Below are positions 8,207 to 16,600 of a DNA stretch of 64,000 nt, piece after piece. The notes below the pieces were generated by a model. The model had not been told where the DNA came from. It saw nothing but the letters and a program-made list of their open reading frames with translations, and did no database searches. Origin of the DNA: JBOZRQ01 sp050789255 (lineage in GTDB: Bacteria; Bacillota; Sulfobacillia; Symbiobacteriales; Symbiobacteriaceae); assembly GCA_050789255.1 (NCBI GenBank), contig JBOZRQ010000029.1, positions 16,266 to 80,265 on the forward strand, given 5' to 3'. The position numbers and the translations under genes were made by a program. How positions within the stretch are numbered: position 1 is the stretch's first letter; every line of letters begins with the position of its first letter.

Positions 8207-10036
8207 ATGTCAACCGTGCTGGCGCAATACACGGTCATGCAGCAGAACGAGTGGGCAGAGCGGAAGTTTTACCAGGCGCAGGACCGCCGCACCGGGCAGG
8301 TGGTCTACCTCATTGAAGAGCCGGCGAGCGGGCGCACCGATCCGTATGACCACGCCTGTTTGCCGAGCGTCAAGCAGCTGGTCGTGGAGGGCGGGACAAG
8401 GTGGCTCCAGGGCGCACTCCCCGACGGGGACACCCTGGAGGATTTGCGAAGCCGGGGCGGGCTGACCGAGCAGGATATCATGGCCGCTCTGCTGAGCGTG
8501 GTCGACGCGCTCTCCAGCCTGTCCAACCTGACGCCGCCGGTCGTACCATCGTACCTGGACCCGGCGTGTATCAAGCGGGACCGCCTGGGCCGCTGGACTT
8601 TGGACTACCTCGCACTGGCGCATGCGATGGAAGCCCGCATGGCGCCGCATCTGCCGCTGGGCGTCCACCCGGTAGGGGTCTTGCTATACTGGCTGATTAC
8701 CGGGCAGACCGCCCGCCGAACCCGGGTGCAGGTCACGAAGATGCAGCAGGGGGTTCCGTCGGCGCTCCAGTTCATCGTGATCAAGTGCCTCGGGCGCTCG
8801 TACCCGTCGCTCGCCGAGTTGCGGGCTGATCTGGAGCGTGCGGGCAACGAGCGGGAGTTCCGGGCTGTGGTGGGCCTGATCAGCCAGCAGCGGCACCGGG
8901 CGCCGGCGGCCCAAATGCCGGCTGAGCCGGTTCGCCTGCGGGTGGTGAAGCCGCCGGCGGCGCCCGAGAATCGCCCGGACGTGGTCCCGGCCATCGAGGA
9001 TGTGCCCGTTTTGACCCAGGCGCCGCCTGATAGAGAGCCGATGGCGGTCAAGCCGCCGCTCAGCCTGGAGTACCGCAAGCTTCCGCTCGGCGGGCCGTCG
9101 ATCCCGGTGGACGACAAGCCCTGGGCGCTCCCGCCCCGCCCGGATGAGGGCTACCGCAGGTACGTCGTCCCGCCTCCGCCGAACCCGGTCTGGCAGAAGG
9201 TCGTCCGCTGGGGCACCCTCAGCTTGATCAGCCTGACAACGGCGGCGGTTTCGGCTGGCGTGGCGATCAAAGCAGACTTGGTTCCACAGGAGTATTTGCC
9301 TGCGTTCTTGCGAACGGTGCCCGCAGTGAGTGCGTATCCGGGCATGGCCAGGGCGGGAGCTCTGGTCGGGCCGGAGATCTCCGGGGAGGCCCCGAGCCCC
9401 GGGGAGCTGTGGAAGGGCCGCCTCGACCCTGTCACCGAGCCGGGCGATCCCCCGGTGCCGGTTCGAGAGCCTGACCCGCCTTCGGACGCCAAGCCTGCGC
9501 CGACGCCCGATCCGAAGCCCGACCCGAGACCTGAGCCAAAACCGGCTCCGAAGCCTGACCCCAAGCCCGATCCCAAGCCCGAACCCAAACCGGAGCCGAC
9601 ACCTAAGCCTGATCCCAAGCCGAACCCCGCACCCGAACCTCAGCCCGCTCCCCAGCCCGAGCCGGAGCCTGCTCGCCCACCTGTCCCGACCCCGGCGCCC
9701 GGCAGTGTCGAGGAACTCGACGCCCGCACCGGCGGCATTCCCGTTCTGCTCCACCTCGATGGGCACGAGCTCGGCTACGCCTTTGTCTTCCCGCATCCGC
9801 GCCACCCGTATCTGTCGCTGGGCGCCTACAACCGGCTTTTTGGGCGCACCCTCTACTGGACGCCCGTCGCTGGCGGCATTCGGCTCTTTACGAGTGACGG
9901 CAGCTTCGTCACCTCGGACTACGATCTGGTACAGGGCCGCCTCTGGCTCAAACTGACACCGGAGCTGCAGCAACAGCTGGGACTTCAGCTTCAGGTGGCC
10001 AACCAGGAGGACTTCCACTTTGCCACGTGGCACTAA
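8207..10036 (+). CDS. Membrane protein with degenerate kinase-like head, Pro/Lys repeat stalk and copper-amine-oxidase-N-like end
   Basis: A 609-residue protein of unknown function. Residues 1-230 resemble a bacterial Ser/Thr kinase C-lobe region in length and pattern (PSYLDPACIKRDRLGRWTLDYL in the place of a catalytic/DFG stretch, then a GVLLYWLITGQ helix). However, I see no HRD, DFG or ATP-binding lysine/glycine loop, so it would be a pseudokinase at best. One membrane segment lies near residues 333-355. A repeated PKPDPKP-type stalk covers about residues 418-497. The C-terminal 100 residues (YAFVFPHPRHPYLSLGAY to LKLTPELQQQL) look like the small beta domain found at the N terminus of copper amine oxidases in many Firmicute surface proteins. 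ATG 8207 is used because the earlier open frame runs back through the pyrG terminator; GGGGGTG precedes it. Domain calls are by eye. Confidence 0.6.
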   Translation: MSTVLAQYTVMQQNEWAERKFYQAQDRRTGQVVYLIEEPASGRTDPYDHACLPSVKQLVVEGGTRWLQGALPDGDTLEDLRSRGGLTEQDIMAALLSVVDALSSLSNLTPPVVPSYLDPACIKRDRLGRWTLDYLALAHAMEARMAPHLPLGVHPVGVLLYWLITGQTARRTRVQVTKMQQGVPSALQFIVIKCLGRSYPSLAELRADLERAGNEREFRAVVGLISQQRHRAPAAQMPAEPVRLRVVKPPAAPENRPDVVPAIEDVPVLTQAPPDREPMAVKPPLSLEYRKLPLGGPSIPVDDKPWALPPRPDEGYRRYVVPPPPNPVWQKVVRWGTLSLISLTTAAVSAGVAIKADLVPQEYLPAFLRTVPAVSAYPGMARAGALVGPEISGEAPSPGELWKGRLDPVTEPGDPPVPVREPDPPSDAKPAPTPDPKPDPRPEPKPAPKPDPKPDPKPEPKPEPTPKPDPKPNPAPEPQPAPQPEPEPARPPVPTPAPGSVEELDARTGGIPVLLHLDGHELGYAFVFPHPRHPYLSLGAYNRLFGRTLYWTPVAGGIRLFTSDGSFVTSDYDLVQGRLWLKLTPELQQQLGLQLQVANQEDFHFATWH

Positions 10037-10044
10037 AACCGCCG

Positions 10045-10080
10045 GGCCCGGGATGTTACTATCCCGGGCCTGATTCTTTT
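10045..10080 (+). terminator. Intrinsic terminator
   Basis: A 10-bp stem GGCCCGGGAT/ATCCCGGGCC (10045-10054, 10061-10070), six-base loop, then TGATTCTTTT. It separates the membrane protein gene from the HD gene. Confidence 0.85.
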
Positions 10081-10113
10081 GATAAAATGGGCCTCGTAGT
10101 GAGGTGCTGTCAA

Positions 10114-11394
10114 GTGAAGGAGTACGTCTTCCGGGATCCGGTGCATGGAAATATCTCTGTCACCGACCCCACCGTATTTGCTCTGATTCAGAGCCCTGAA
10201 TTTCAACGGCTCCGGCGCATCCGCCAGCTGGGCACCTCGTTTATTTCGTACCCGGGCGCCGAGCACACTCGGTTCGCCCACTCTCTGGGTGTGTACCACC
10301 TTATGCACCAGGTGCTCAGGCACCTTACAGACCGCAAGGTAGTGGAGGTGGACCCCGAGGATCAGGCCATGACCTGCTGTGCTGCCCTGCTGCACGACAT
10401 TGGCCATGGTCCCTTCTCCCATCTGTTCGAGAAGCTGACGGGAATTCGGCACGAACGCTGGGTCGAAAAGATCATCTCCAGCCCCGACTCGGGTATCTAT
10501 CGGATTCTGGCCGAAAGGAATCCGGAGTGGCCGTCGCGAATTGCCTCCATTATCATGGGCACGTGGAGCGGCCCGCCGTTCCTCAAAGAGCTCATCTCCA
10601 GCCAGCTCGACGTCGACCGCATGGATTATCTGCTGCGGGACAGCCGCATGTGTGGGGTTACCTACGGGCAGTTTGACCTCGAGCGCCTCATTCAAACGAT
10701 TACGGTGCACGAGGGCCACATCGCCCTGACCGACAAGGGGATTCACTCAGCCGAGGAGTTCCTCTTGGCCCGGTACTTCATGTACTGGAACGTGTACTTC
10801 CACAAAGCTACCCGCTCCATCGAGACCATTCTGGAGAAAATGCTGAGCCGGGCAGTGACGCTCGTGCGCTCTGGCCAGGCAGGCGCCCTGGGGTATATCC
10901 CCCCGGCACTGGAGCCCATTCTGGCCGGGCGGCAGATGAACCTTCAGGAGTACCTGGCGCTCGATGAAACGGACGCCCTCTATGCGATCAAGCGGTGGAC
11001 AACCTCCACCGACGAGGTCCTCGCCGACCTGGCGGATCGATTCATCAGCCGGAGGCTCTTTGTGGGGCTTCGCATTGAGAACCGGCTGGTGAAGGTGGTG
11101 GAGCGGCAGGAGCAAATTATTGCCGCCGTACATGCCAGTGGTTTCAGCGACCCTGGGTACTATCACCACATCGACCAAACCTCCAACGTGGCCTATTCTT
11201 ATTATGTTACGCCCAAGGAGAGCGGCTCGCCGCCGATCCAGATCCTGCTCGACTGGACCAAGCCACCGGCGCTGCGCGAGGTAAGCTCGCTGTCCGACGT
11301 GCTGCGGTCGATCACAGCCGAGCCGGTGACCCGCTACGTGCTCTTCGTACCGCGTGAGGCAGTGGAAGCGGTTGAGCGTGTGCTAGAAGCCTAA
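10114..11394 (+). CDS. HD-superfamily phosphohydrolase (YwfO-like)
   Basis: A soluble metal-dependent phosphohydrolase of the SAMHD1/dGTPase-like HD group; the substrate cannot be read from sequence. The HD ligands are visible: HTRFAHSLG, ALLHDIGHGPFSH (the HD pair) and the later Asp in QLDVDRMDYLLRD. From GTG 10114 it has 426 residues, close to the Bacillus YwfO length. This start has GAGGTG seven bases upstream; the earlier ATG 10087 sits in a TTGATAAAATGG stretch that looks more like promoter than coding sequence. The next gene follows after 14 bases and encodes a YwgA-like protein; ywfO and ywgA are also near each other in Bacillus, which suggests a functional pair. Confidence 0.85.
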   Translation: MKEYVFRDPVHGNISVTDPTVFALIQSPEFQRLRRIRQLGTSFISYPGAEHTRFAHSLGVYHLMHQVLRHLTDRKVVEVDPEDQAMTCCAALLHDIGHGPFSHLFEKLTGIRHERWVEKIISSPDSGIYRILAERNPEWPSRIASIIMGTWSGPPFLKELISSQLDVDRMDYLLRDSRMCGVTYGQFDLERLIQTITVHEGHIALTDKGIHSAEEFLLARYFMYWNVYFHKATRSIETILEKMLSRAVTLVRSGQAGALGYIPPALEPILAGRQMNLQEYLALDETDALYAIKRWTTSTDEVLADLADRFISRRLFVGLRIENRLVKVVERQEQIIAAVHASGFSDPGYYHHIDQTSNVAYSYYVTPKESGSPPIQILLDWTKPPALREVSSLSDVLRSITAEPVTRYVLFVPREAVEAVERVLEA

Positions 11395-11408
11395 AAGGGG
11401 TGCTCGGA

Positions 11409-11918
11409 ATGTTTGACTCCTACAGTAGTCTGACCCGCCTGCTGCTCACGGCCGGGGAGGTCCGCGGGCGCAAGAAGCTGCAAAAGCTGGTCTTCATCGC
11501 CCAGAGCCTGGGCTACCCCTTCGCCGAGCCCTTTCACCTCCACGTGTGGGGGCCGTACTCAGAGGTGCTGGCGGTCAAACTGAAGGAGATGACCGAGTGG
11601 GGATTCGCCCGGGAAGAGGCGCTGCCTGGGCCGGCTGGCAATCAGCACTACGTGTATGGGCCAGGTCCGAACGCCGAACGGGTGGCCTCCACCCACGACG
11701 CTCGCCTTGACAGTCTGGTTGCCCACCTGAATGGCCAGGACGCCACCTTCCTCGAGGGCGTGGCCACGGTTCTATTCCTGCGGGCGCAGGGTCAAAGCGA
11801 TGAGCAGATTACGGAAACCCTGCCACGCCTGAAGCCGGACAAGTTTGCCGACGGCGCCAGAGTGCACTCTGTGCTTGCCTTCGCCAACACCCTGGAGTCC
11901 TACCGTATCGCCGCCTAA
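11409..11918 (+). CDS. YwgA family protein
   Basis: A 169-residue soluble protein resembling Bacillus YwgA, a family without an established function. Visible are the N-terminal helices with GRKKLQKLVFIAQSLGY and the FHLHVWGPYSE stretch typical of the group. This layout is also reminiscent of the DUF4065/antitoxin-type KLQKL...GPYS fold, a similarity noted only by eye. ATG 11409 is chosen over GTG 11400 because AAGGGG at 11395-11400 is eight bases upstream. It is the second gene of a two-gene unit with the HD phosphohydrolase and ends at a strong terminator. Confidence 0.75.
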   Translation: MFDSYSSLTRLLLTAGEVRGRKKLQKLVFIAQSLGYPFAEPFHLHVWGPYSEVLAVKLKEMTEWGFAREEALPGPAGNQHYVYGPGPNAERVASTHDARLDSLVAHLNGQDATFLEGVATVLFLRAQGQSDEQITETLPRLKPDKFADGARVHSVLAFANTLESYRIAA

Positions 11919-11928
11919 CTACTTAGAA

Positions 11929-11966
11929 TGAAGCCTCCCGAGCCTCGGGGGGCTTCAAATTTTTTT
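11929..11966 (+). terminator. Intrinsic terminator after the HD/ywgA unit
   Basis: Stem TGAAGCCTCCCGAG with CTCGGGGGGCTTCA (one G-U or mismatch) followed by AAATTTTTTT. Confidence 0.92.
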
Positions 11967-12030
11967 CCAAACTGGGAGGATTTCCTACATAAAATGGCAA
12001 AGAATAAAGGAGTAGTCAGATACGTCGTAA

Positions 12031-12150
12031 TACATACGCGGGCCGGTAGCAAGGCCATCTCAGTTTTCGTATGATGCTAGCACAAAGAGGTATGGAAGCG
12101 CAGCCGGAAGACAAAGCTAAGGGCAAGGTTACCTACTGCGCTCAGATAAT
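12031..12150 (+). other. Structured 5' leader candidate upstream of the NYN nuclease gene
   Basis: The 199 bases before the TTG start at 12166 contain no open frame but two nested helices. CATACG (12033-12038) pairs with CGTATG (12068-12073) and encloses a GGCC/GGCC hairpin with loop GGTAGCAA. AGCGCAG (12097-12103) pairs with CTGCGCT (12136-12142) and encloses an A/G-rich loop. It matches no riboswitch class I know. Function unknown. Confidence 0.4.
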
Positions 12151-12165
12151 AAAGGAGGGACCCTC

Positions 12166-12966
12166 TTGAATAGCGTCATCTTTATGGATTACGAAAATAT
12201 CTACTGGAGCATGAAGCAACAGTACGGCACGACGCCTGACACCGAGAAGCTAATCAGCAGCCTACGGGAGCTGGGGGAGCAAAAGCACGACGGCGGTCCG
12301 GTCTGCCTTATGCAGGCCTACGCCGACTTCGACCACGACGAGTTCCGCGGCCTCTTGTCCGAACTGCAGCGCCGGAGCGTGGAGCCTCGGCACGTGTTCT
12401 CCAAGAACTACGAAGACGGCACCCGCAAGAACGCAGCCGACATTGAAATGAGTCTCGACGCCCTCGAACTCATGTACAATCGGCCCGACATCGAGGTCTT
12501 CATTCTGGTGTGCGGCGACCGCGACATGATCCAGGTGATTCGTAAGCTTCGAGCCCGAGGCAAGCAGGTCCACGTGGTGGCGGTTGAGAAAACCATGAGC
12601 AAGGACGTCATGTCCTTTGTAAACTACTTCACCACCGTGGAAGCCCTGCTAGGCATCTTGCCGCCGGCCATGTACGACATGGAAATGATGATTCGCCGGC
12701 TGGATACGGCTGAGTATGGCAAACCCTTCGTCGGCCTGAAGTACTTCCTGCGAGTCCTGGCTGGATCCGACATCGTGGACCGCAAAACATACGAGCTCGT
12801 CAACCAGGCGATCTCGGAAGGGGTCATCGAGACCTACAAGGTACCTAACCCGAAGGATGAACTGTTCCCAACGACGGCTTGCCGACTTAACCGTGAGCAC
12901 GATCTGGTAAAGCGTGTGCTCGGTCCGGGCGTGCAACCGAAACAGCAGTCCACCGCCAGCGCATAA
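12166..12966 (+). CDS. NYN-domain (PIN-like) nuclease
   Basis: A 266-residue protein of the NYN/LabA (DUF88) group, predicted Mg-dependent RNases of the PIN fold. The acidic residues expected for metal binding are visible: Asp8 in IFMDYEN, the AADIEMSLDAL helix and CGDRDM. The region after about residue 165 looks like a winged-helix or OST-HTH-type tail (KYFLRVLAGSDIVDRKTYELV). The start is TTG 12166 with AAAGGAGGG eight bases upstream; no closer ATG fits. It is a single gene preceded by a long folded leader, which could be a site for autoregulation by its own product (inference). Substrate unknown. Confidence 0.8.
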   Translation: MNSVIFMDYENIYWSMKQQYGTTPDTEKLISSLRELGEQKHDGGPVCLMQAYADFDHDEFRGLLSELQRRSVEPRHVFSKNYEDGTRKNAADIEMSLDALELMYNRPDIEVFILVCGDRDMIQVIRKLRARGKQVHVVAVEKTMSKDVMSFVNYFTTVEALLGILPPAMYDMEMMIRRLDTAEYGKPFVGLKYFLRVLAGSDIVDRKTYELVNQAISEGVIETYKVPNPKDELFPTTACRLNREHDLVKRVLGPGVQPKQQSTASA

Positions 12967-12992
12967 CCTGGCGAAGTTCCATTGTCTGTCCG

Positions 12993-13021
12993 TTGACAGA
13001 CTCAGACCCCACCGCGATAAT
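12993..13021 (+). promoter_or_regulatory. Strong sigma-A promoter far upstream of the S-layer gene
   Basis: TTGACA at 12993-12998, a 17-base spacer and GATAAT at 13016-13021. The -35 box is part of a small inverted repeat TCTGTC-CGTT-GACAGA. The next CDS start on this strand is 586 bases away (13607), so this serves either a long S-layer leader or a short RNA that ends at the hairpin at 13069-13110. Confidence 0.75.
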
Positions 13022-13068
13022 GTTCGAGTACTACCTATTCAACTATAACCTATTGCCTATGCGACAAA

Positions 13069-13110
13069 GCTGGGGCGCTGCCTATCGGCGGCGCCCCTTT
13101 GCTGTGCCCA
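13069..13110 (+). terminator. GC-rich hairpin with conserved tail; terminator or attenuator in the S-layer leader
   Basis: GGGGCGCTGCC pairs with GGCGGCGCCCC (one mismatch) and is followed by TTTGCTGTGCCCA. The T run is only three long. The last 20 bases (13091-13110) recur with one change at 47471-47490. With the promoter at 12993 it would define a transcript of about 75 bases. Confidence 0.5.
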
Positions 13111-13606
13111 AAAACCGGTGTTATGTTGCCTTGAAAAATCCGCGTGAAACCGGGAACAAAATGCACCGGCTTACGTCTATCCATCCGTAACAAAATCCAC
13201 GCCACAAAATGCACCGAAAATATTTCGTTGAACCCGGGAACTTTCCCGAAGAACGCGTCGTCTGTAGTACCGTCCAAGCCACGCGGGAAGCGCGATTGCG
13301 GGTGATCGGTTGCAACATCTACCAACGCAGCCAGAGCAGGATTCCGTCAGACACAAGAGAATCACATTGGCGACATGATAAATGTTGAACAGGTCCCCCG
13401 CAAACGAAAGCTGCTCCTCGAACATCTCTAAAAAGCCCAACAAAAAGGGCACACACTGTCCAGATGTTATAGGTCTAGACAGTACCACTTCACAAAGTTT
13501 AAGTCTTCCCCATGTTCACCGCTCGTGGGGAGGGAAAGTTGCTCCGGACCCTAGATCCGGAACCTCTAAACTGTCCACATATGCGCTAAAGGAGGATACC
13601 GAAGAG
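13111..13606 (+). other. Long non-coding leader of the S-layer gene with short direct repeats
   Basis: About 500 bases without a credible gene. ACAAAATGCACCG occurs at 13157-13169 and again at 13204-13216, with a related AACAAAATCCACG between. Small palindromes include CGGGAACTTTCCCG (13235-13248) and TCCGGACCCTAGATCCGGA shortly before the ribosome site. Long untranslated leaders are known to stabilise several bacterial S-layer messages; that role here is inferred. Confidence 0.5.
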
Positions 13607-16600
13607 ATGGGTCTGATGAAGAAGCTGACGTCCGCTGTTGTGGCGTCTAGCCTCGTTCTCGGTCTCGTCGGGACCGCCGCTGCTGACTTCAGCCCTGCTG
13701 GAGTTAACGAAGCGGCTGCCCGTATGCAGGCCCTCGGTGTCGTGAAGGGCACTGTCCTTCCTGGTGGCGGGGTTGACCTCGCCCTGAACGAGAAGATTAC
13801 CCGTGCTCAGCTCGTGACCATTCTTGTCCGTGCTTTCGGTAAGGAAGCCGACTCCCAGCTCCTGAAGGGCGCCCCGGTGTTCACCGACACCTCCGCCCAC
13901 TGGGCTTCCGGTGAGATCGCGATGGCCAAGGCCATCATCGAGAGCAAGGGCCACAAGCTCGGCGTCACCGAGACCACCTTTGCCCCCGACAAGGACGTCA
14001 CCTCGGCTGAGGCGATCGCCCTGGTCATGAAGTTCCTCGGCGTCAAGGCTGACACCACCAAGACCTGGCCGATGGACTACATTCAGGGTGCCGTCAACGC
14101 CGGCCTGATCAGCGAAGCTGACAAGACCGCTCTGACGGTTGCTCCGAACAGCCCGGCCGTCCGTGGCCTGGTGTTCTACCTGGCTGACCATGCGTTCTCC
14201 ACCTACACCATGCCCGAGACCAAGGCTACTGTTTACGGTAGCTACCTCGACACCAAGGCGCCGGTCATCACCGTCGACGCCACCTTCGAGCCCACCACCT
14301 CGGAGGACCAGGTGACCCTCTCCGGTACCGTCACCGACAACAAGAAGGTCGCCGTGCTGCATGTCGGCTCGATCGACAACGCTGTCGCTGTTGACGCCAA
14401 CGGCAAGTGGTCCACCACCGTCAAGCTGGTTGCTGGCGAGAACAAGGTTTGGATCCACGCCCTCGACATCGCTGGCAACGCTGGCGTCTACGAAGGCGTG
14501 AACATCACCCGTGTCGCTGGCGACGCTGCCAAGATCGAGGCCCAGGCTAACCTGGAGGTCGCTGCTGGCGCTTCCGCCGACGTGAACTTCAAGGTTCTGG
14601 ACGCCAAGGGCGTTGCTCTTGAGAAGTCCGCCGCCAAGGTCACCGTCGAGGGCGAGATTGGCACCTACGACGACGCCACCGGCAAGTTCACTGCCGCCGC
14701 CAAGACCGGCACCGGCACCCTGACCATCACCGCTGGCGATCAGACCGCCACCGTGAACGTCACCGTGACCGCCGGCGCCCTGGCTGACCTTGAGTTCACC
14801 ACCGAGCCCGCTACCACCAACGTGTCCGTCGGTACCCCGCTCAAGCTCGTCGTCAAGGGTAAGGATGCCAACGGCAACGAAGTCGCCGTCTCCGGCGCCA
14901 CCTTCACCGCCACCAACGGCATCGTTGACGCCAACGGCAACTTCGCCGCTACCGTGGCTGGCACCGCTAAGGTCACCGCTACCGCTGGCGGCCTGAGCAA
15001 GGACCTGACGATCACCGTCTACTCCACCGCCGCCAAGCTGGCGATCAACAACACCAAGTCCCTGGTTGCCAACGCCGCTAGCGAGGATACCGTCACCGTT
15101 AACGTTCAGGACGCCAACGGCTTCACCGTTGCTTCCTACAACGGCGACGTGACCCTGACCGTGGTCGGCGCCACCGGCGCCCTGGACATCAAGACTGGTG
15201 CTAGCACCGTGGCCGACACCTACACCGTGAAGGCTGTCAACGGCGTTGCTACCTTTACCGTCAAGAGCCAGGCTGCTGCTACCACCGCCACCACCGCTCG
15301 TGTTCAGGCCACTTCTGGCTCCCTGACCGGCGCCCTGAAGGACATCTCCATCGTTAAGCCCGTGCTGACCAAGTTCGAGGCTTCCGTGGATGTCAGCCAG
15401 ATCGAGGCGAACCCTGCTGCCGGCGCTACCGTGACCGTGAAGGCCTTTGACCAGGAGGGTGTCAACACCGTCGCTGGCGACGCCTACACCGTTACCTTCA
15501 GCTCCAGCAACACCGACGTTCTGCGCATCAACGGTGCTGTCAGCAACTCCCTCGATGTGGCGTTCGCCAACAACGACGCCAGCAAGACCTTCCAGGTCAA
15601 CGCCACCGCTGTCCCGGGTGCGGCCAGCCTGACCGCCACCATTAAGAACAGCAGCGGCACCGTCATCACCACCGTGCCGGTCAACACGCTGTCGATCAAC
15701 ACCGCCATCGCCACTGCTGCTGCCAAGCTGCAGGTCATCGGTGCTGAGAACCTCAGCATGGCCGCTACCGCCACCAGCACTAAGACCTTCAAGGTGGCTC
15801 TGCTCGACCAGGCCGGCAACGTCCTGTCCAGCACTGCCAACGGTGCGACCGCTCCGACCATCGTCGTCAAGGACGCCAACGGCGTTGATCAGAGCGCCAA
15901 GTTCACCATCAACCAGGCGGGTCTGACCGCTGGCTGGGTGAACGGCATCTACAACGTCGCCATCGTGCCGACCGCTGGCTCGGTCAGCAACGCCGGCACC
16001 TACACGATCGAGGCGAGCCGCGGCAGCCTGACCAAGTCCACCGGCACCCTGACCCTGAACCCCGGCACCGCCACCTACGTCACGCTGACGGCTGACAACA
16101 TTGCTGTCGCTGGCGATGGTATCTCCCGTGTCGTCCTGACCGCTAAGGTCGTCGACACCAAGGGCAATACCGTTGACTTCGACGGCAACATCACCCTGAA
16201 GCAGACTGTCGGTAACGACGGTACCAACCTGTCCGCTCCTGCCACCACCACCGTGGCCGCTGTTGACGGCGTTGCTACCTGGACCCTGACCGCCACCAAC
16301 TCCTTCGGTACCGATTCCTTCGGTCTCGAAGGTGACCTGAACGGTGACGGCACCGCCGAGGTTCTGAACCAGGCCGCTGCCACTCCGTCCGCCGTCTCCA
16401 TCTCCACTCAGCTGACCGGCTCTGCCACCCAGCTGCAGATCGACAGCACCTTCGGCGCTGCCAACGGCGCTGGTGCCAAGAAGGCTGGCGAGTCCTACGA
16501 AGTCAAGGTCTACGTGCGTGACGCTCAGGCGACCGCCAAGACCGTGACTGCCGACAACGGTCGCCCTGTCACCCTCGTCATCAAGAGCGGTCAAGGCACC

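Noticed and set aside
9460..9700. PKPDPKP coding repeat as a DNA tandem repeat or CRISPR-like array
   Set aside because: The period is short and degenerate and is explained by the Pro/Lys/Asp-rich stalk in the reading frame; there are no unique spacers.
10087..10113. ATG 10087 as start of the HD phosphohydrolase
   Set aside because: It sits in TTGATAAAATGG without a ribosome site, while GTG 10114 has GAGGTG seven bases upstream and begins at the conserved YVFRDPVHG.
12967..13606. Short frames such as 12993-13190 in the S-layer leader as genes
   Set aside because: No ribosome sites, no domain character, and they cross the promoter and hairpin structures; more likely non-coding leader.
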